From Caballeronia telluris (GTDB taxonomy: Bacteria > Pseudomonadota > Gammaproteobacteria > Burkholderiales > Burkholderiaceae), in assembly GCF_001544495.1 (NCBI RefSeq), contig NZ_FCNZ02000003.1, positions 282,536 through 346,535 of the forward strand: a stretch of DNA of 64,000 nucleotides, read 5' to 3'. Each line of letters opens with the position of its first letter. The first letter of the stretch is position 1. Made by a program: the position numbers and the translations under genes. The notes under the pieces were generated by a model. That model searched no databases. It was not told where the DNA came from and saw only the letters and a program-made list of their open reading frames with translations. Shown here piece by piece: positions 17,791 to 28,009 of this stretch.

Positions 17791-19593
17791 ATGTCGATGC
17801 GATCTGAATACTGCGGTCTGGTGACCGAAGCCCTCCTGGGCCAAACCGTCTCGCTGTGCGGCTGGGTACACCGCCGCCGCGATCACGGCGGCGTTATCTT
17901 CATCGACCTGCGCGATCGCGAAGGCCTCGTCCAGGTCGTTTGCGATCCGGATCGCGCCGACATGTTCAAGGTCGCCGAGGGCGTGCGCAACGAATTTTGC
18001 GTGCAGGTGAAGGGCGTCGTGCGCAGCCGTCCGGAAGGCACGGCGAACGCCGGCCTCACGAGCGGCAAGATCGAAGTGCTGTGCCACGAACTGACCGTGC
18101 TGAACGCGTCGGTCACGCCGCCGTTCCAGCTCGACGACGACAACCTCTCGGAAACCACGCGCCTCACGCATCGCGTGCTCGACCTGCGCCGCCCGCAGAT
18201 GCAGCAGAACCTGCGTCTGCGCTATCGCGTCGCGATGGAAGTGCGCAAGTATCTCGACGCGCAAGGCTTCATCGACATCGAAACGCCGATGCTCACCAAG
18301 AGCACGCCGGAAGGCGCGCGCGATTATCTGGTGCCCTCGCGTGTGAACGCCGGCCAGTTCTTCGCGCTGCCGCAGTCGCCGCAGCTGTTCAAGCAGCTCT
18401 TGATGGTCGCGAACTTCGATCGCTACTACCAGATCGTCAAGTGCTTCCGCGACGAAGACCTGCGCGCCGACCGTCAGCCGGAATTCACGCAGATCGACTG
18501 CGAAACGTCGTTCCTGAACGAGCAGGAAATCCGCGATCTGTTCGAAGCGATGATCCGTCACGTGTTCAAGGAAACGATGAACGTGTCGCTCGCCGAGAAA
18601 TTCCCGGTGATGCTCTATTCGGAAGCGATGCGCCGCTTCGGTTCGGACAAGCCGGACCTGCGCGTGAAGCTCGAATTCGCCGATCTGACCGACGCCGTGC
18701 GCGACGTCGACTTCAAGGTGTTCAGCATGCCGGCGAACTCGAAGGACGGCCGCGTGGCGGCGCTGCGCGTGCCGAAGGGCGGCGAACTCTCGCGCGGCGA
18801 CATCGACGGCTACACGGAATTCGTGCGCATCTACGGCGCGAAGGGCCTCGCGTGGATCAAGGTCAACGACGTGACGAAGGGCCGTGACGGCCTGCAAAGC
18901 CCGATCGTGAAGAACCTGCACGACGCCGCGATCGCCGCGATCATGGAGCGCACCGGCGCGCAGAACGGCGACATCGTGTTCTTCGCCGCCGACCGCGCGA
19001 AGGTCGTGAACGACAGTCTGGGCGCGCTGCGTCTGAAGATCGGTCATTCGGAATTCGGCAAGGCGAACGGCCTGCTGGAAACCGGCTGGAAGCCGCTGTG
19101 GGTGATCGACTTCCCGATGTTCGAGTACGACGAGGAAGAAAACCGCTACGTGGCCGCGCACCATCCGTTCACGAGCCCGAAGGACGAGCACCTCGAATAT
19201 CTGGAAACCGATCCGGGCCGCTGTCTCGCGAAGGCGTACGACATGGTGCTGAACGGCTGGGAAATCGGCGGCGGTTCGGTGCGTATCCATCAGGAAGACG
19301 TGCAGAGCAAGGTGTTCCGCGCGCTGAAGATCAACGCCGAGGAAGCGCGCCTGAAGTTCGGCTTCCTGCTCGACGCCCTGCAATACGGCGCGCCGCCGCA
19401 CGGCGGGATCGCGTTCGGTCTGGACCGCATCGTCACGATGATGGCCGGCGCCGATTCGATCCGCGACGTGATCGCGTTCCCGAAGACGCAGCGCGCGCAG
19501 TGTCTGCTCACGCAGGCGCCGAGCGAAGTCGACGAGCGTCAGTTGCGCGAGCTGCATATCCGCTTGCGTCAGCCGGAGCCGAAGGTTCAGTAA
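17791..19593 (+). CDS. aspS: Aspartate-tRNA ligase
   Basis: AspRS (600 aa) is the class II synthetase charging tRNA-Asp, with the bacterial domain order: N-terminal OB anticodon domain ([22 protein letters not shown]), catalytic core with motif 2 ([20 protein letters not shown]), a bacterial GAD insertion (around residues 300-410), and motif 3 ([11 protein letters not shown] near residue 550). The flipping loop ([11 protein letters not shown]) is intact. Many beta-proteobacteria use a non-discriminating form with GatCAB; which kind this is cannot be read with certainty here. It is followed by a strong terminator, yet nudB starts about 55 bases later. Confidence 0.97.
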   Translation: MSMRSEYCGLVTEALLGQTVSLCGWVHRRRDHGGVIFIDLRDREGLVQVVCDPDRADMFKVAEGVRNEFCVQVKGVVRSRPEGTANAGLTSGKIEVLCHELTVLNASVTPPFQLDDDNLSETTRLTHRVLDLRRPQMQQNLRLRYRVAMEVRKYLDAQGFIDIETPMLTKSTPEGARDYLVPSRVNAGQFFALPQSPQLFKQLLMVANFDRYYQIVKCFRDEDLRADRQPEFTQIDCETSFLNEQEIRDLFEAMIRHVFKETMNVSLAEKFPVMLYSEAMRRFGSDKPDLRVKLEFADLTDAVRDVDFKVFSMPANSKDGRVAALRVPKGGELSRGDIDGYTEFVRIYGAKGLAWIKVNDVTKGRDGLQSPIVKNLHDAAIAAIMERTGAQNGDIVFFAADRAKVVNDSLGALRLKIGHSEFGKANGLLETGWKPLWVIDFPMFEYDEEENRYVAAHHPFTSPKDEHLEYLETDPGRCLAKAYDMVLNGWEIGGGSVRIHQEDVQSKVFRALKINAEEARLKFGFLLDALQYGAPPHGGIAFGLDRIVTMMAGADSIRDVIAFPKTQRAQCLLTQAPSEVDERQLRELHIRLRQPEPKVQ

Positions 19594-19613
19594 GGTCTCG
19601 TGTCACACCCATG

Positions 19614-19638
19614 AAAAAGGCGCCGATGGCGCCTTTTT
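19614..19638 (+). terminator. Rho-independent terminator after aspS
   Basis: An 11-bp perfect stem (AAAAAGGCGCC/GGCGCCTTTTT) with a three-base loop GAT and T-run lies 20 bases after the aspS stop. The A-run on the left would let it act on the minus strand too. Confidence 0.88.
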
Positions 19639-19693
19639 CATTTTTTGAGTTACAGTCGTTGGCCGTATCGCAAAATATGCGCGCGCCGTCAAC

Positions 19694-20176
19694 ATGCTCA
19701 ACAACAAGCCGCCGAAAATCCCCGAATCCGTTCTCGTCGTGATCCATACGCCGGAACTCGACGTCCTCATCATCGAACGCGCCGATCACAAGGGCTTCTG
19801 GCAATCGGTGACGGGCTCGAAGGACCGCATCGACGAGCCGTTCGCCGAAACGGCCGCGCGCGAAGTGGCCGAAGAAACCGGCATCGTGATCGGCAGCGAA
19901 CTCGTGCCCGAGCGGTGCCTCGTCGACTGGCATCACGAAATCCAGTACGACATCTATCCGCAATGGCGGCATCGCTACGCCGAGGGCGTGACGCGCAACA
20001 CTGAGCATCAGTTCAGCCTGCTCGTGCCGCATTGCCTCGAAATCACGCTCGCGCCGCGCGAGCACACGTCTCACCTGTGGCTGCCGTTTCGCGAGGCGGC
20101 CGATCGTTGCTTCTCGTGGTCGAATCGCGAGGCGATTTTGCAGTTGCCCGAGCGCCTCGCGGCGCACAGCCGATGA
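19694..20176 (+). CDS. nudB: Dihydroneopterin triphosphate diphosphatase (Nudix)
   Basis: NudB removes pyrophosphate from dihydroneopterin triphosphate in folate synthesis. The 160-aa protein carries a complete Nudix box, GSKDRIDEPFAETAAREVAEETGI, at about residues 37-60, with the REVAEE metal-binding core. The N-terminus (PPKIPESVLVVIHTPELDVLIIERAD) and the WHHEIQYDIYPQWRHRYAEGVTRNTEH segment are characteristic of NudB rather than other Nudix hydrolases. Its stop overlaps the start of the phospholipase-D-like gene by four bases, indicating coupling. The association with aspS is also common in other proteobacteria. Confidence 0.93.
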   Translation: MLNNKPPKIPESVLVVIHTPELDVLIIERADHKGFWQSVTGSKDRIDEPFAETAAREVAEETGIVIGSELVPERCLVDWHHEIQYDIYPQWRHRYAEGVTRNTEHQFSLLVPHCLEITLAPREHTSHLWLPFREAADRCFSWSNREAILQLPERLAAHSR

Positions 20177-21468
20177 TGGGATTCGGCCCGAGGCGCCGGT
20201 TCACGCGCCTGAGGGCGGCGCTCTTCTCTGGCCGCCGGCCGCCGCGGCTCTGCTTTACGGTCGGCAACGAGGTGCGGCTGTTGAAAAGCGGCGTCGAATT
20301 TTTTCCGGCGCTGCTCGAACGCATCGACAGCGCTCAACGCGACGTCGCGCTCGAAACCTACATCTTCGCCAACGACGACACCGGCCGCGCCGTCTCCGAA
20401 GCCCTCGTCCGGGCGGCCAAGCGCGGTGTGCGCGTGCGTGTGATCACGGATGGCATCGGCACCGCGAAGAACCTGCCGATGTTCACGGCATGGGACGAGG
20501 CGAACGTCGAGCATCGCATTTACAACCCGCATCTGTTCGGGCCGCTCGGTTTTTCGCGCACGCATCGAAAGCTCGCCGTCATCGACGAAACGCATGCGTT
20601 TTGCGGCGGCATCAATATCGTCGACGATTTCGACCAGGACGGCGTGCGCCTCGAATCGCCGCGCTGGGATTTCGCGCTGGAAACCAAGGGCCCGGTCGTC
20701 GCCGACGTGCGCGAAGCCTTCGACCTGCAATGGCAGCGCATCCGGCTCGGCGTCAAGCCGAGCCAGCCGCGTCAGCCGGGCTGCGATCCGCAATCCGGCG
20801 AAAACGGTCAGCCGACCGTCGCGCGCGGCGCGGCGCGGCGGGCCGCGCGCGCGAAGCGTCGTGCGCGGCTCGGCGAGATTCACGCGGTCGACCAGCCGTG
20901 CGTCGCCTTCGTCGCGCGCGACAACCTGCTGAACCGGCGCGCGATCGAAAAGGCCTACCTGCGCGCGATCGCGCGTGCCGAGCACGAAGTGCTGCTCGCC
21001 AATCCCTACTTCATGCCGGGACGCAAGCTGCGTCGGGCGCTCGTGCACGCGTCGCGGCGTGGCGTGCGCGTGAATCTGGTGATCGGCCGAAAGGAATTCG
21101 TCGCGCTCGATTACGCCACTCCCTTCCTCTACGACAACCTCCTCAAGCACGGCGTGCGGATTGCTGAATACGAGAAAACGATGCTGCACGGCAAGGTCGC
21201 GGTCGTCGATTCCGCGTGGGGAACGGTCGGCTCGTCGAACCTCGACGCGCTTAGTCTTGTGCTCAACAACGAGGCGAACATGGTGCTCGTCCATCACGAA
21301 GAGATCGCCGAGCTGCGCGACAAGATCCTCGCGGCCTTCGACGAAGGCCGCCGCATCGACGAAAAACGCTATGCCGCGCGGCCGATCGGCGAACGCATCT
21401 TGAGCTGGCTCGCCTATAACACCTATCGAATGATGATGAAGCTGCTCACAATCGGCCAATACGACTGA
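20173..21468 (+). CDS. clsB: Cardiolipin synthase ClsB-like (phospholipase D superfamily)
   Basis: The 431-aa protein has two PLD catalytic motifs: HRKLAVIDETHAFCGGIN near residue 133 and HGKVAVVDSAWGTVGSSNLD near residue 340, each the HxK(x4)D type used for phosphatidyl transfer. No N-terminal transmembrane pair is present, so it resembles ClsB rather than ClsA. Upstream text RDVALETYIFANDDTGRAVSEAL is also typical. A basic Arg/Ala-rich insertion (near residues 215-235) separates the two halves. The start overlaps nudB; ATG codons at 20173 and 20176 are both possible. The last 15 residues (YRMMMKLLTIGQYD) look amphipathic. Confidence 0.88.
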   Translation: MMGFGPRRRFTRLRAALFSGRRPPRLCFTVGNEVRLLKSGVEFFPALLERIDSAQRDVALETYIFANDDTGRAVSEALVRAAKRGVRVRVITDGIGTAKNLPMFTAWDEANVEHRIYNPHLFGPLGFSRTHRKLAVIDETHAFCGGINIVDDFDQDGVRLESPRWDFALETKGPVVADVREAFDLQWQRIRLGVKPSQPRQPGCDPQSGENGQPTVARGAARRAARAKRRARLGEIHAVDQPCVAFVARDNLLNRRAIEKAYLRAIARAEHEVLLANPYFMPGRKLRRALVHASRRGVRVNLVIGRKEFVALDYATPFLYDNLLKHGVRIAEYEKTMLHGKVAVVDSAWGTVGSSNLDALSLVLNNEANMVLVHHEEIAELRDKILAAFDEGRRIDEKRYAARPIGERILSWLAYNTYRMMMKLLTIGQYD

Positions 21469-21600
21469 TTCCCACGAATTGGGAACCCGGGCACGCACTA
21501 ACAGGCAGGCGGTGATTTAAAAGGGACAATGAGCGCGCACAAGATTTACGCTGATTCCTATTGACCATCACTCGGCGGTTAGACATGGGTTTCTAAAAAA

Positions 21601-21630
21601 TTGCTTGTTTCACGAACGGCCGACTACAAT
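21601..21630 (+). promoter_or_regulatory. Sigma-70-type promoter of the TetR-family gene
   Basis: TTGCTT (21601-21606) and TACAAT (21625-21630) are separated by 18 bases, about 54 bases before the TetR start. Both operator copies described next overlap or adjoin it. Confidence 0.6.
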
Positions 21631-21646
21631 AATAGTACGGCCGTTC
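21614..21646. promoter_or_regulatory. Twin operator of the TetR-family regulator
   Basis: Two near-palindromic sites, GAACGGCCGACT (21614-21625) and GTACGGCCGTTC (21635-21646), are close to reverse complements of each other and share a CGGCCG core. Their centres are 21 bp apart, two helical turns, so two repressor dimers could bind the same DNA face. One site fills the space between the -35 and -10 boxes and the other lies just past the -10. This arrangement predicts autorepression. Confidence 0.65.
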
Positions 21647-21683
21647 GATTTTTAATCGGTCACATAAGAACGGTAGAGACATC

Positions 21684-22319
21684 ATGCGAAAAGGCGAACA
21701 GACACGAGTCGCGATTCTCGATGCAGCACTGGACCTCGCGAGCCGCGACGGGCTCGAAGGGCTGACCATCGGTCTGCTCGCCGAGCGAATGCAGATGAGC
21801 AAGAGCGGGGTGTTCGCGCATTTCGGCTCGCGCGAGGATCTGCAGGTGGAAGTGGTGCGCGAATACCACCGCCGTTTCGAGGACGAAGTGTTTTTCCCGA
21901 GTCTGCGTGAAGGGCGCGGCCTGCCGCGTCTGAGATCGATGATGAATCGCTGGATGGAGCGACGCATCCAGGAAGTGACCACGGGCTGCATTTACATCAG
22001 CGGCGCGGTCGAGTACGACGACCGCGCGGCGAGCGCAGTGCGCGAGCAACTCGTCCATAGCGTGACGATGTGGCGCGAGGCGCTCGTGCGTGCGATTCAG
22101 CAGGCGAAAGACGAAGGGCACCTGAAGCCGGAGACCGATCCGGCGCTGATGCTCTTCGAACTGTACAGCTTCACGCTCGGACTGCATCACGACGCGCGCT
22201 TCCTGCACCTGCCGGACGCCGTGCAACTGACGCGGGACGCGCTGGAAAAAACGATCGTTTCGTATCAAAGCAAGAGCGAACACAAAACCGAAAGCAACAG
22301 CGAAAGCAACAGCCGTTAG
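21684..22319 (+). CDS. TetR-family transcriptional regulator of the fatty-acid cluster
   Basis: The 211-aa protein has an N-terminal TetR helix-turn-helix (TRVAILDAALDLASRDGLEG...MQMSKSGVFAHFGSREDLQ, residues 5-50) and a helical ligand-binding part (residues 60-195), with a polar Ser/Glu/Asn-rich tail of about 15 residues. It is directly upstream of acyl-CoA dehydrogenase, fused hydratase-dehydrogenase and thiolase genes, a typical PsrA/FadR-like setting, so an acyl-CoA or fatty acid is the likely ligand (inference). Two operator-like palindromes sit on its promoter. Confidence 0.9.
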   Translation: MRKGEQTRVAILDAALDLASRDGLEGLTIGLLAERMQMSKSGVFAHFGSREDLQVEVVREYHRRFEDEVFFPSLREGRGLPRLRSMMNRWMERRIQEVTTGCIYISGAVEYDDRAASAVREQLVHSVTMWREALVRAIQQAKDEGHLKPETDPALMLFELYSFTLGLHHDARFLHLPDAVQLTRDALEKTIVSYQSKSEHKTESNSESNSR

Positions 22320-22384
22320 CGAAGTCGATCGAGCGGAATTCGGCGGCGGCGCCCGGCACCAAGATTGAACATCTGGAGAAACTC

Positions 22385-24172
22385 ATGGGACAGTACGCCG
22401 CACCGCTGCGCGATATGCAGTTCGTATTGCACGAAGTGCTTAATGTCGAAGCCGAACTCAAGAACATGCCGAAGCATGCCGACCTCGACGCCGACACCAT
22501 CAATCAGGTGCTCGAAGAAGCCGGCAAGTTCTGCTCCGAAGTCATTTTTCCGCTCAACCAGAGCGGCGACCGCGAAGGCTGCACCTACGAAGGCGATGGC
22601 GTCGTGCGCACGCCGGCGGGCTTCAAGGAGGCATATCGACAGTACGTCGAGGCGGGCTGGCCCGCGCTCGGTTGCGATCCCGAATTCGGCGGCCAGGGCC
22701 TGCCCGCGTTCGTGAACAACGCGATGTACGAGATGCTGAATTCCGCGAATCAGGCGTGGACGATGTATCCCGGCCTTTCGCACGGGGCCTACGAGTGCCT
22801 GCACGCGCACGGCACGCCCGGGCAGAAGACGGTCTATCTGCCGAAACTCGTCTCCGGCGTCTGGACCGGCACGATGTGCCTGACCGAACCGCATTGCGGA
22901 ACGGACCTCGGCATGCTGCGCACGAAGGCCGAGCCGAACAGCGACGGCTCCTACTCGATCAGCGGCACGAAGATCTTCATCTCCAGCGGCGAACACGATC
23001 TCGCCGACAACATCGTTCACCTCGTGCTCGCGCGCCTGTCCGGCGCGCCGATCGGCACCAAGGGCATCTCGCTTTTCATCGTGCCGAAGTTCGTCCCGAC
23101 CGATGCGGGCGAGCCCGGTGAGCGCAATGGCGTGAAGTGCGGCTCGATCGAGCACAAGATGGGCATCCACGGCAACTCGACCTGCGTCATCAATCTCGAC
23201 AACGCGAAGGGCTGGCTCGTCGGCGAGGCGAACAAGGGGCTCAACGCCATGTTCGTGATGATGAACGCGGCGCGTCTGGGCGTCGGGATGCAGGGGCTTG
23301 GGCTCACGGAAGTCGCGTATCAGAACTCGCTCGTCTACGCGAAGGAGCGCCTGCAGATGCGCTCGCTGACTGGCCCGAAGGCGCCGGAGAAAGCCGCCGA
23401 TCCGATCATCGTGCATCCGGACGTGCGCCGCATGCTGCTCACGCAAAAGGCATACGCCGAAGCGGGCCGGGCGTTCACGTACTGGGCGGCGCTCAACATC
23501 GACAAGGAGCTATCGCACGCGGATGAATCCGTGCGCCGCGATTCCGCCGACTTCGTCGCGCTGCTGACGCCGGTCATCAAGGCCTTCCTGACCGACAACG
23601 CGTTCGAAGGCACGAACATGGGGATGCAGATCTACGGCGGCCACGGCTTTATCAGCGAGTGGGGCATGGAGCAGTACGTGCGCGACGCGCGCATCAACAT
23701 GATCTACGAAGGCACGAACTCGATTCAGGCGCTCGATCTGCTCGGCCGCAAGATTCTCGGCGACATGGGCGCGAAGCTGAAGAAGTTCGGCCAGCTCGTC
23801 ACGGCGTTCGTCGAAGAGGAAGGCGTGAAGCCGGAGATGCAGGAGTTCGTCAACCCGCTCGCGGACATCGGCGACAAGGTGCAGAAGCTGACGATGGAAA
23901 TCGGCATGAAGGCGATGCAGAACCCCGACGAAGTCGGCGCTGCTTCCGTGCCGTATCTGCGCACGGTCGGGCATCTGGTCTTCTCGTACTTCTGGGCGCG
24001 CATGGCGCGCGTCGCGCTCGACAAAGAAGCCGAAGGCGACCCGTTCTACACGGCGAAGCTCGCGACCGCGCGGTTCTACTTCGCGAAGCTGCTGCCCGAA
24101 ACGGCATCGACGATCCGCGCCGCGCGCGCCGGGTCGAAGACGCTGATGGACTACGACGAGGCGTTGTTCTAA
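22385..24172 (+). CDS. Acyl-CoA dehydrogenase (FadE-type, about 600 aa)
   Basis: The 595-aa FAD enzyme catalyses the first oxidation step of fatty acyl-CoA degradation. It has the N-terminal extension of the long bacterial class (MGQYAAPLRDMQFVLHEVL), the core acyl-CoA dehydrogenase motifs (MCLTEPHCGTDLGMLRTKAE near residue 163; KIFISSGEHD; MGIHGNSTCVINLDNAKG), and the catalytic region with MIYEGTNSIQALDLLGRK (near residue 440) bearing the active-site Glu. A C-terminal helical domain of about 120 residues follows. It starts 65 bases after the TetR gene and is followed about 100 bases later by the fadB-like gene, most probably one operon. Confidence 0.93.
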   Translation: MGQYAAPLRDMQFVLHEVLNVEAELKNMPKHADLDADTINQVLEEAGKFCSEVIFPLNQSGDREGCTYEGDGVVRTPAGFKEAYRQYVEAGWPALGCDPEFGGQGLPAFVNNAMYEMLNSANQAWTMYPGLSHGAYECLHAHGTPGQKTVYLPKLVSGVWTGTMCLTEPHCGTDLGMLRTKAEPNSDGSYSISGTKIFISSGEHDLADNIVHLVLARLSGAPIGTKGISLFIVPKFVPTDAGEPGERNGVKCGSIEHKMGIHGNSTCVINLDNAKGWLVGEANKGLNAMFVMMNAARLGVGMQGLGLTEVAYQNSLVYAKERLQMRSLTGPKAPEKAADPIIVHPDVRRMLLTQKAYAEAGRAFTYWAALNIDKELSHADESVRRDSADFVALLTPVIKAFLTDNAFEGTNMGMQIYGGHGFISEWGMEQYVRDARINMIYEGTNSIQALDLLGRKILGDMGAKLKKFGQLVTAFVEEEGVKPEMQEFVNPLADIGDKVQKLTMEIGMKAMQNPDEVGAASVPYLRTVGHLVFSYFWARMARVALDKEAEGDPFYTAKLATARFYFAKLLPETASTIRAARAGSKTLMDYDEALF

Positions 24173-24274
24173 ACGCCTTTCGCGAGCGCGCCGCGGCTTT
24201 AAGCGTTGCGGCGCGCCGGTCTCTCAAGCCGCTTCTGACGAAGCGCATCGAATGAATACTCCCGGAGATAAAAC

Positions 24275-26710
24275 GTGAGCAATCTGAATATCGCCAAGGT
24301 GGCCGTGCTCGGCGCCGGCGTGATGGGCGCGCAGATCGCCGCGCACCTCGTGAACGCGCGGGTGCCGGTCCTGCTGTTCGACCTGCCCGCGAAGGAAGGC
24401 GCGAAAAGCGGCATCGCGATCAAGGCAATCGAAAACCTGAAGAAGTTGTCGCCCGCGCCGTTCGGCGTGAAGGAAGACGCGCAGTACATCGAGCCCGCGA
24501 ACTACGACGACGACATCGAGAAGCTGAAGGAATGCGATCTCGTGATCGAAGCGATCGCCGAGCGCATGGACTGGAAGCACGATCTGTACAAGAAGGTGTC
24601 GCCGTATATTGGCGAGCGCGCGATCTTCGCGACCAACACGTCGGGGCTGTCGATCAACGAACTGTCGAACGGCTTCTCCGACGAACTGAAGGCACGCTTC
24701 TGCGGCGTGCACTTCTTCAATCCGCCGCGCTACATGCATCTGGTCGAACTGATTCCGACCGCATCGACGCGTCCCGAGATTCTCGATCAACTGGAAACGT
24801 TCCTGACGAGCGTCGTCGGCAAGGGCGTCGTGCGCGCGAAGGACACGCCGAATTTCATCGCGAACCGCGTCGGCATCTTCTCGATTCTCGCGGTGATCGC
24901 GGAAGCGCAGAAGTTCGGCCTGCGTTTCGACGAAGTCGACGATCTCACGGGCGCGCGTCTCGGTCGCGCGAAGTCGGCGACGTTCCGCACGGCGGACGTG
25001 GTCGGCCTCGACACGATGGCGCACGTCATCAAGACGATGCAGGACAATCTCGCCGACGATCCGTTCTTCCCGGTCTACGAAACGCCTGCCGTGCTCGCCG
25101 GACTGGTGAAGCAGGGCGCGCTCGGACAAAAGACCGGCGCGGGCTTCTACAAGAAGGAAGGCAAGACGATCAAGGTGCTCGATCCGAAGTCGGGCGGCTA
25201 CGTCGATGGCGGCGCGACAGCCGACGAACTCATCGGCCGCATCCTGAAGCGTCCCGCGCCTGAGCGCCTGAAGCTCTTGCGCGAATCCGAGCACCCACAG
25301 GCGCAGTTCCTCTGGGCGATCTTCCGCGACGTGTTCCACTACATCGGCGTGCATCTGGAATCGATCGCCGATAACGCGCGCGACGTCGATCTCGCGATCC
25401 GCTGGGGCTTCGGCTGGAACGAAGGTCCGTTCGAAGGCTGGCAGTCGGCCGGCTGGCAGCAGATCGCGATGTGGGTGCAGGAAGACATCGACGCGGGCAA
25501 GGCGCTGTCGAACGCGCCGCTGCCGTCGTGGGTCTTCGACGGTCCGGTCGCGGAGAAGGGCGGCGTGCATACGACGGAAGGCTCGTGGTCACCCGAGGCG
25601 TGCAAGTTCGTGCCGCGCTCGAATCTGCCGGTCTACGGCAAGCAGGTGTTCCGCGCGCCGCTCGCGGGCGAAACGGGCGCCGATCCGAAAACCTACGGCA
25701 AGACGCTCTTCGAAACCGAAGCCGTGCGCGCGTGGGTCGATGATCGTGCAGGTGAGGACGACGTCGTGATCGTGTCGTTCAAGAGCAAGATGAACACGAT
25801 CGGACCGTCGGTGATCGACGGCATCACGCAGGCGATCGAACTCGCCGAGAAGGACTACAAGGGCGTGGTGATCTGGCAGCCGACATCGCTCAAGCTCGGC
25901 AACCCGGGCGGCGCGTTCTCGGCGGGCGCGAATCTCGAAGAAGCGATGCCCGCGTTCATGATGGGCGGCGCGAAAGGCATCGAACCGTTCGTCAAGAAGT
26001 TCCAGCAGGGCATGCTGCGCGTGAAGTACGCGAGCGTGCCGGTCGTGGCGGCGGTGTCGGGCATCGCGCTCGGCGGCGGCTGCGAACTCGTGCTGCATTC
26101 GGCCAAGCGCGTTGCGCACATCGAAAGCTATATCGGGCTCGTGGAAGTGGGCGTCGGTCTCGTGCCGGCGGGCGGCGGGCTGAAAGAAGCCGCGTTGCGC
26201 GCGGCGGAAGCGGCCAGCGCCGTCAACGCGACCAGCGATCTTTTGAAATTCCTCCAGAAGCCGTTCGAGAACGCGGCGATGGCGAAGGTCTCGACTTCCG
26301 CACTCGATGCCCGCGCGATGGGCTATCTGAAGCCGTCGGACACGATCGTCTTCAACGTGCACGAACTGCTCGACATCGCGAAGAAGGAAGCGCGCGCGCT
26401 GAGCGCATCGGGCTATCGTCCGCCGCTGCGCGCGAAGCAGATCCCGGTCGCGGGCCGCTCGGCCATCTCGACGATCAAGGCGTCGCTCGTCAACATGCGC
26501 GATGGCCGCTTCATCAGCGAGCACGATTTCCTGATCGCGAGCCGCATCGCGGAAGCCGTGTGCGGCGGCGATGTCGAAGCGGGCAGTCTCGTCGACGAAG
26601 AGTGGCTCCTGAGACTCGAACGTCAGGCGTTCGTCGACTTGCTCGGCACGCCAAAGACGCAGGAACGGATCATGGGCATGTTGCAGACCGGCAAGCCGGT
26701 TCGCAACTGA
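24275..26710 (+). CDS. Fused 3-hydroxyacyl-CoA dehydrogenase / enoyl-CoA hydratase
   Basis: The 811-aa protein carries both activities needed between the dehydrogenase and thiolase of beta-oxidation. The NAD-binding dehydrogenase half comes first: VAVLGAGVMGAQIAAHLVNAR at residue 9, NTSGLSINELS, FNPPRYMHLVELIP and PNFIANRVGIF. The crotonase half is C-terminal (FKSKMNTIGPSVIDGI at about 505; PVVAAVSGIALGGGCELVLHS; GLVEVGVGLVPAGGG). This order is the reverse of E. coli FadB, where the hydratase is N-terminal. The GTG start lies behind a GGAGATAAAAC ribosome site. It is followed after 23 bases by the thiolase gene. Confidence 0.93.
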   Translation: MSNLNIAKVAVLGAGVMGAQIAAHLVNARVPVLLFDLPAKEGAKSGIAIKAIENLKKLSPAPFGVKEDAQYIEPANYDDDIEKLKECDLVIEAIAERMDWKHDLYKKVSPYIGERAIFATNTSGLSINELSNGFSDELKARFCGVHFFNPPRYMHLVELIPTASTRPEILDQLETFLTSVVGKGVVRAKDTPNFIANRVGIFSILAVIAEAQKFGLRFDEVDDLTGARLGRAKSATFRTADVVGLDTMAHVIKTMQDNLADDPFFPVYETPAVLAGLVKQGALGQKTGAGFYKKEGKTIKVLDPKSGGYVDGGATADELIGRILKRPAPERLKLLRESEHPQAQFLWAIFRDVFHYIGVHLESIADNARDVDLAIRWGFGWNEGPFEGWQSAGWQQIAMWVQEDIDAGKALSNAPLPSWVFDGPVAEKGGVHTTEGSWSPEACKFVPRSNLPVYGKQVFRAPLAGETGADPKTYGKTLFETEAVRAWVDDRAGEDDVVIVSFKSKMNTIGPSVIDGITQAIELAEKDYKGVVIWQPTSLKLGNPGGAFSAGANLEEAMPAFMMGGAKGIEPFVKKFQQGMLRVKYASVPVVAAVSGIALGGGCELVLHSAKRVAHIESYIGLVEVGVGLVPAGGGLKEAALRAAEAASAVNATSDLLKFLQKPFENAAMAKVSTSALDARAMGYLKPSDTIVFNVHELLDIAKKEARALSASGYRPPLRAKQIPVAGRSAISTIKASLVNMRDGRFISEHDFLIASRIAEAVCGGDVEAGSLVDEEWLLRLERQAFVDLLGTPKTQERIMGMLQTGKPVRN

Positions 26711-26733
26711 GCGCGCACATACTGGAGTCGGAT

Positions 26734-27933
<1,200 letters not shown>

Positions 27934-27958
27934 CGCTTGCCGTCGACATGACTTGAAT

Positions 27959-27994
27959 GGCGGTTCGTGAGCAGGCGCTCGCGAACCGCCTTTT
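27959..27994 (+). terminator. Rho-independent terminator after fadA-like gene
   Basis: A 14-pair stem (GGCGGTTCGTGAGC/GCTCGCGAACCGCC, including one G-T pair) with an AGGC loop and TTTTA tail lies between the thiolase and the second enoyl-CoA hydratase. Read-through or a separate promoter is needed for the latter. Confidence 0.83.
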
Positions 27995-28009
27995 ACATAG
28001 GGGACAAAG

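Noticed and set aside
20815..20880. An Arg/Ala-rich insertion in the cardiolipin-synthase-like protein as a sign of frameshift
   Set aside because: The frame is intact on both sides, and both PLD motifs are complete; it is a basic linker.
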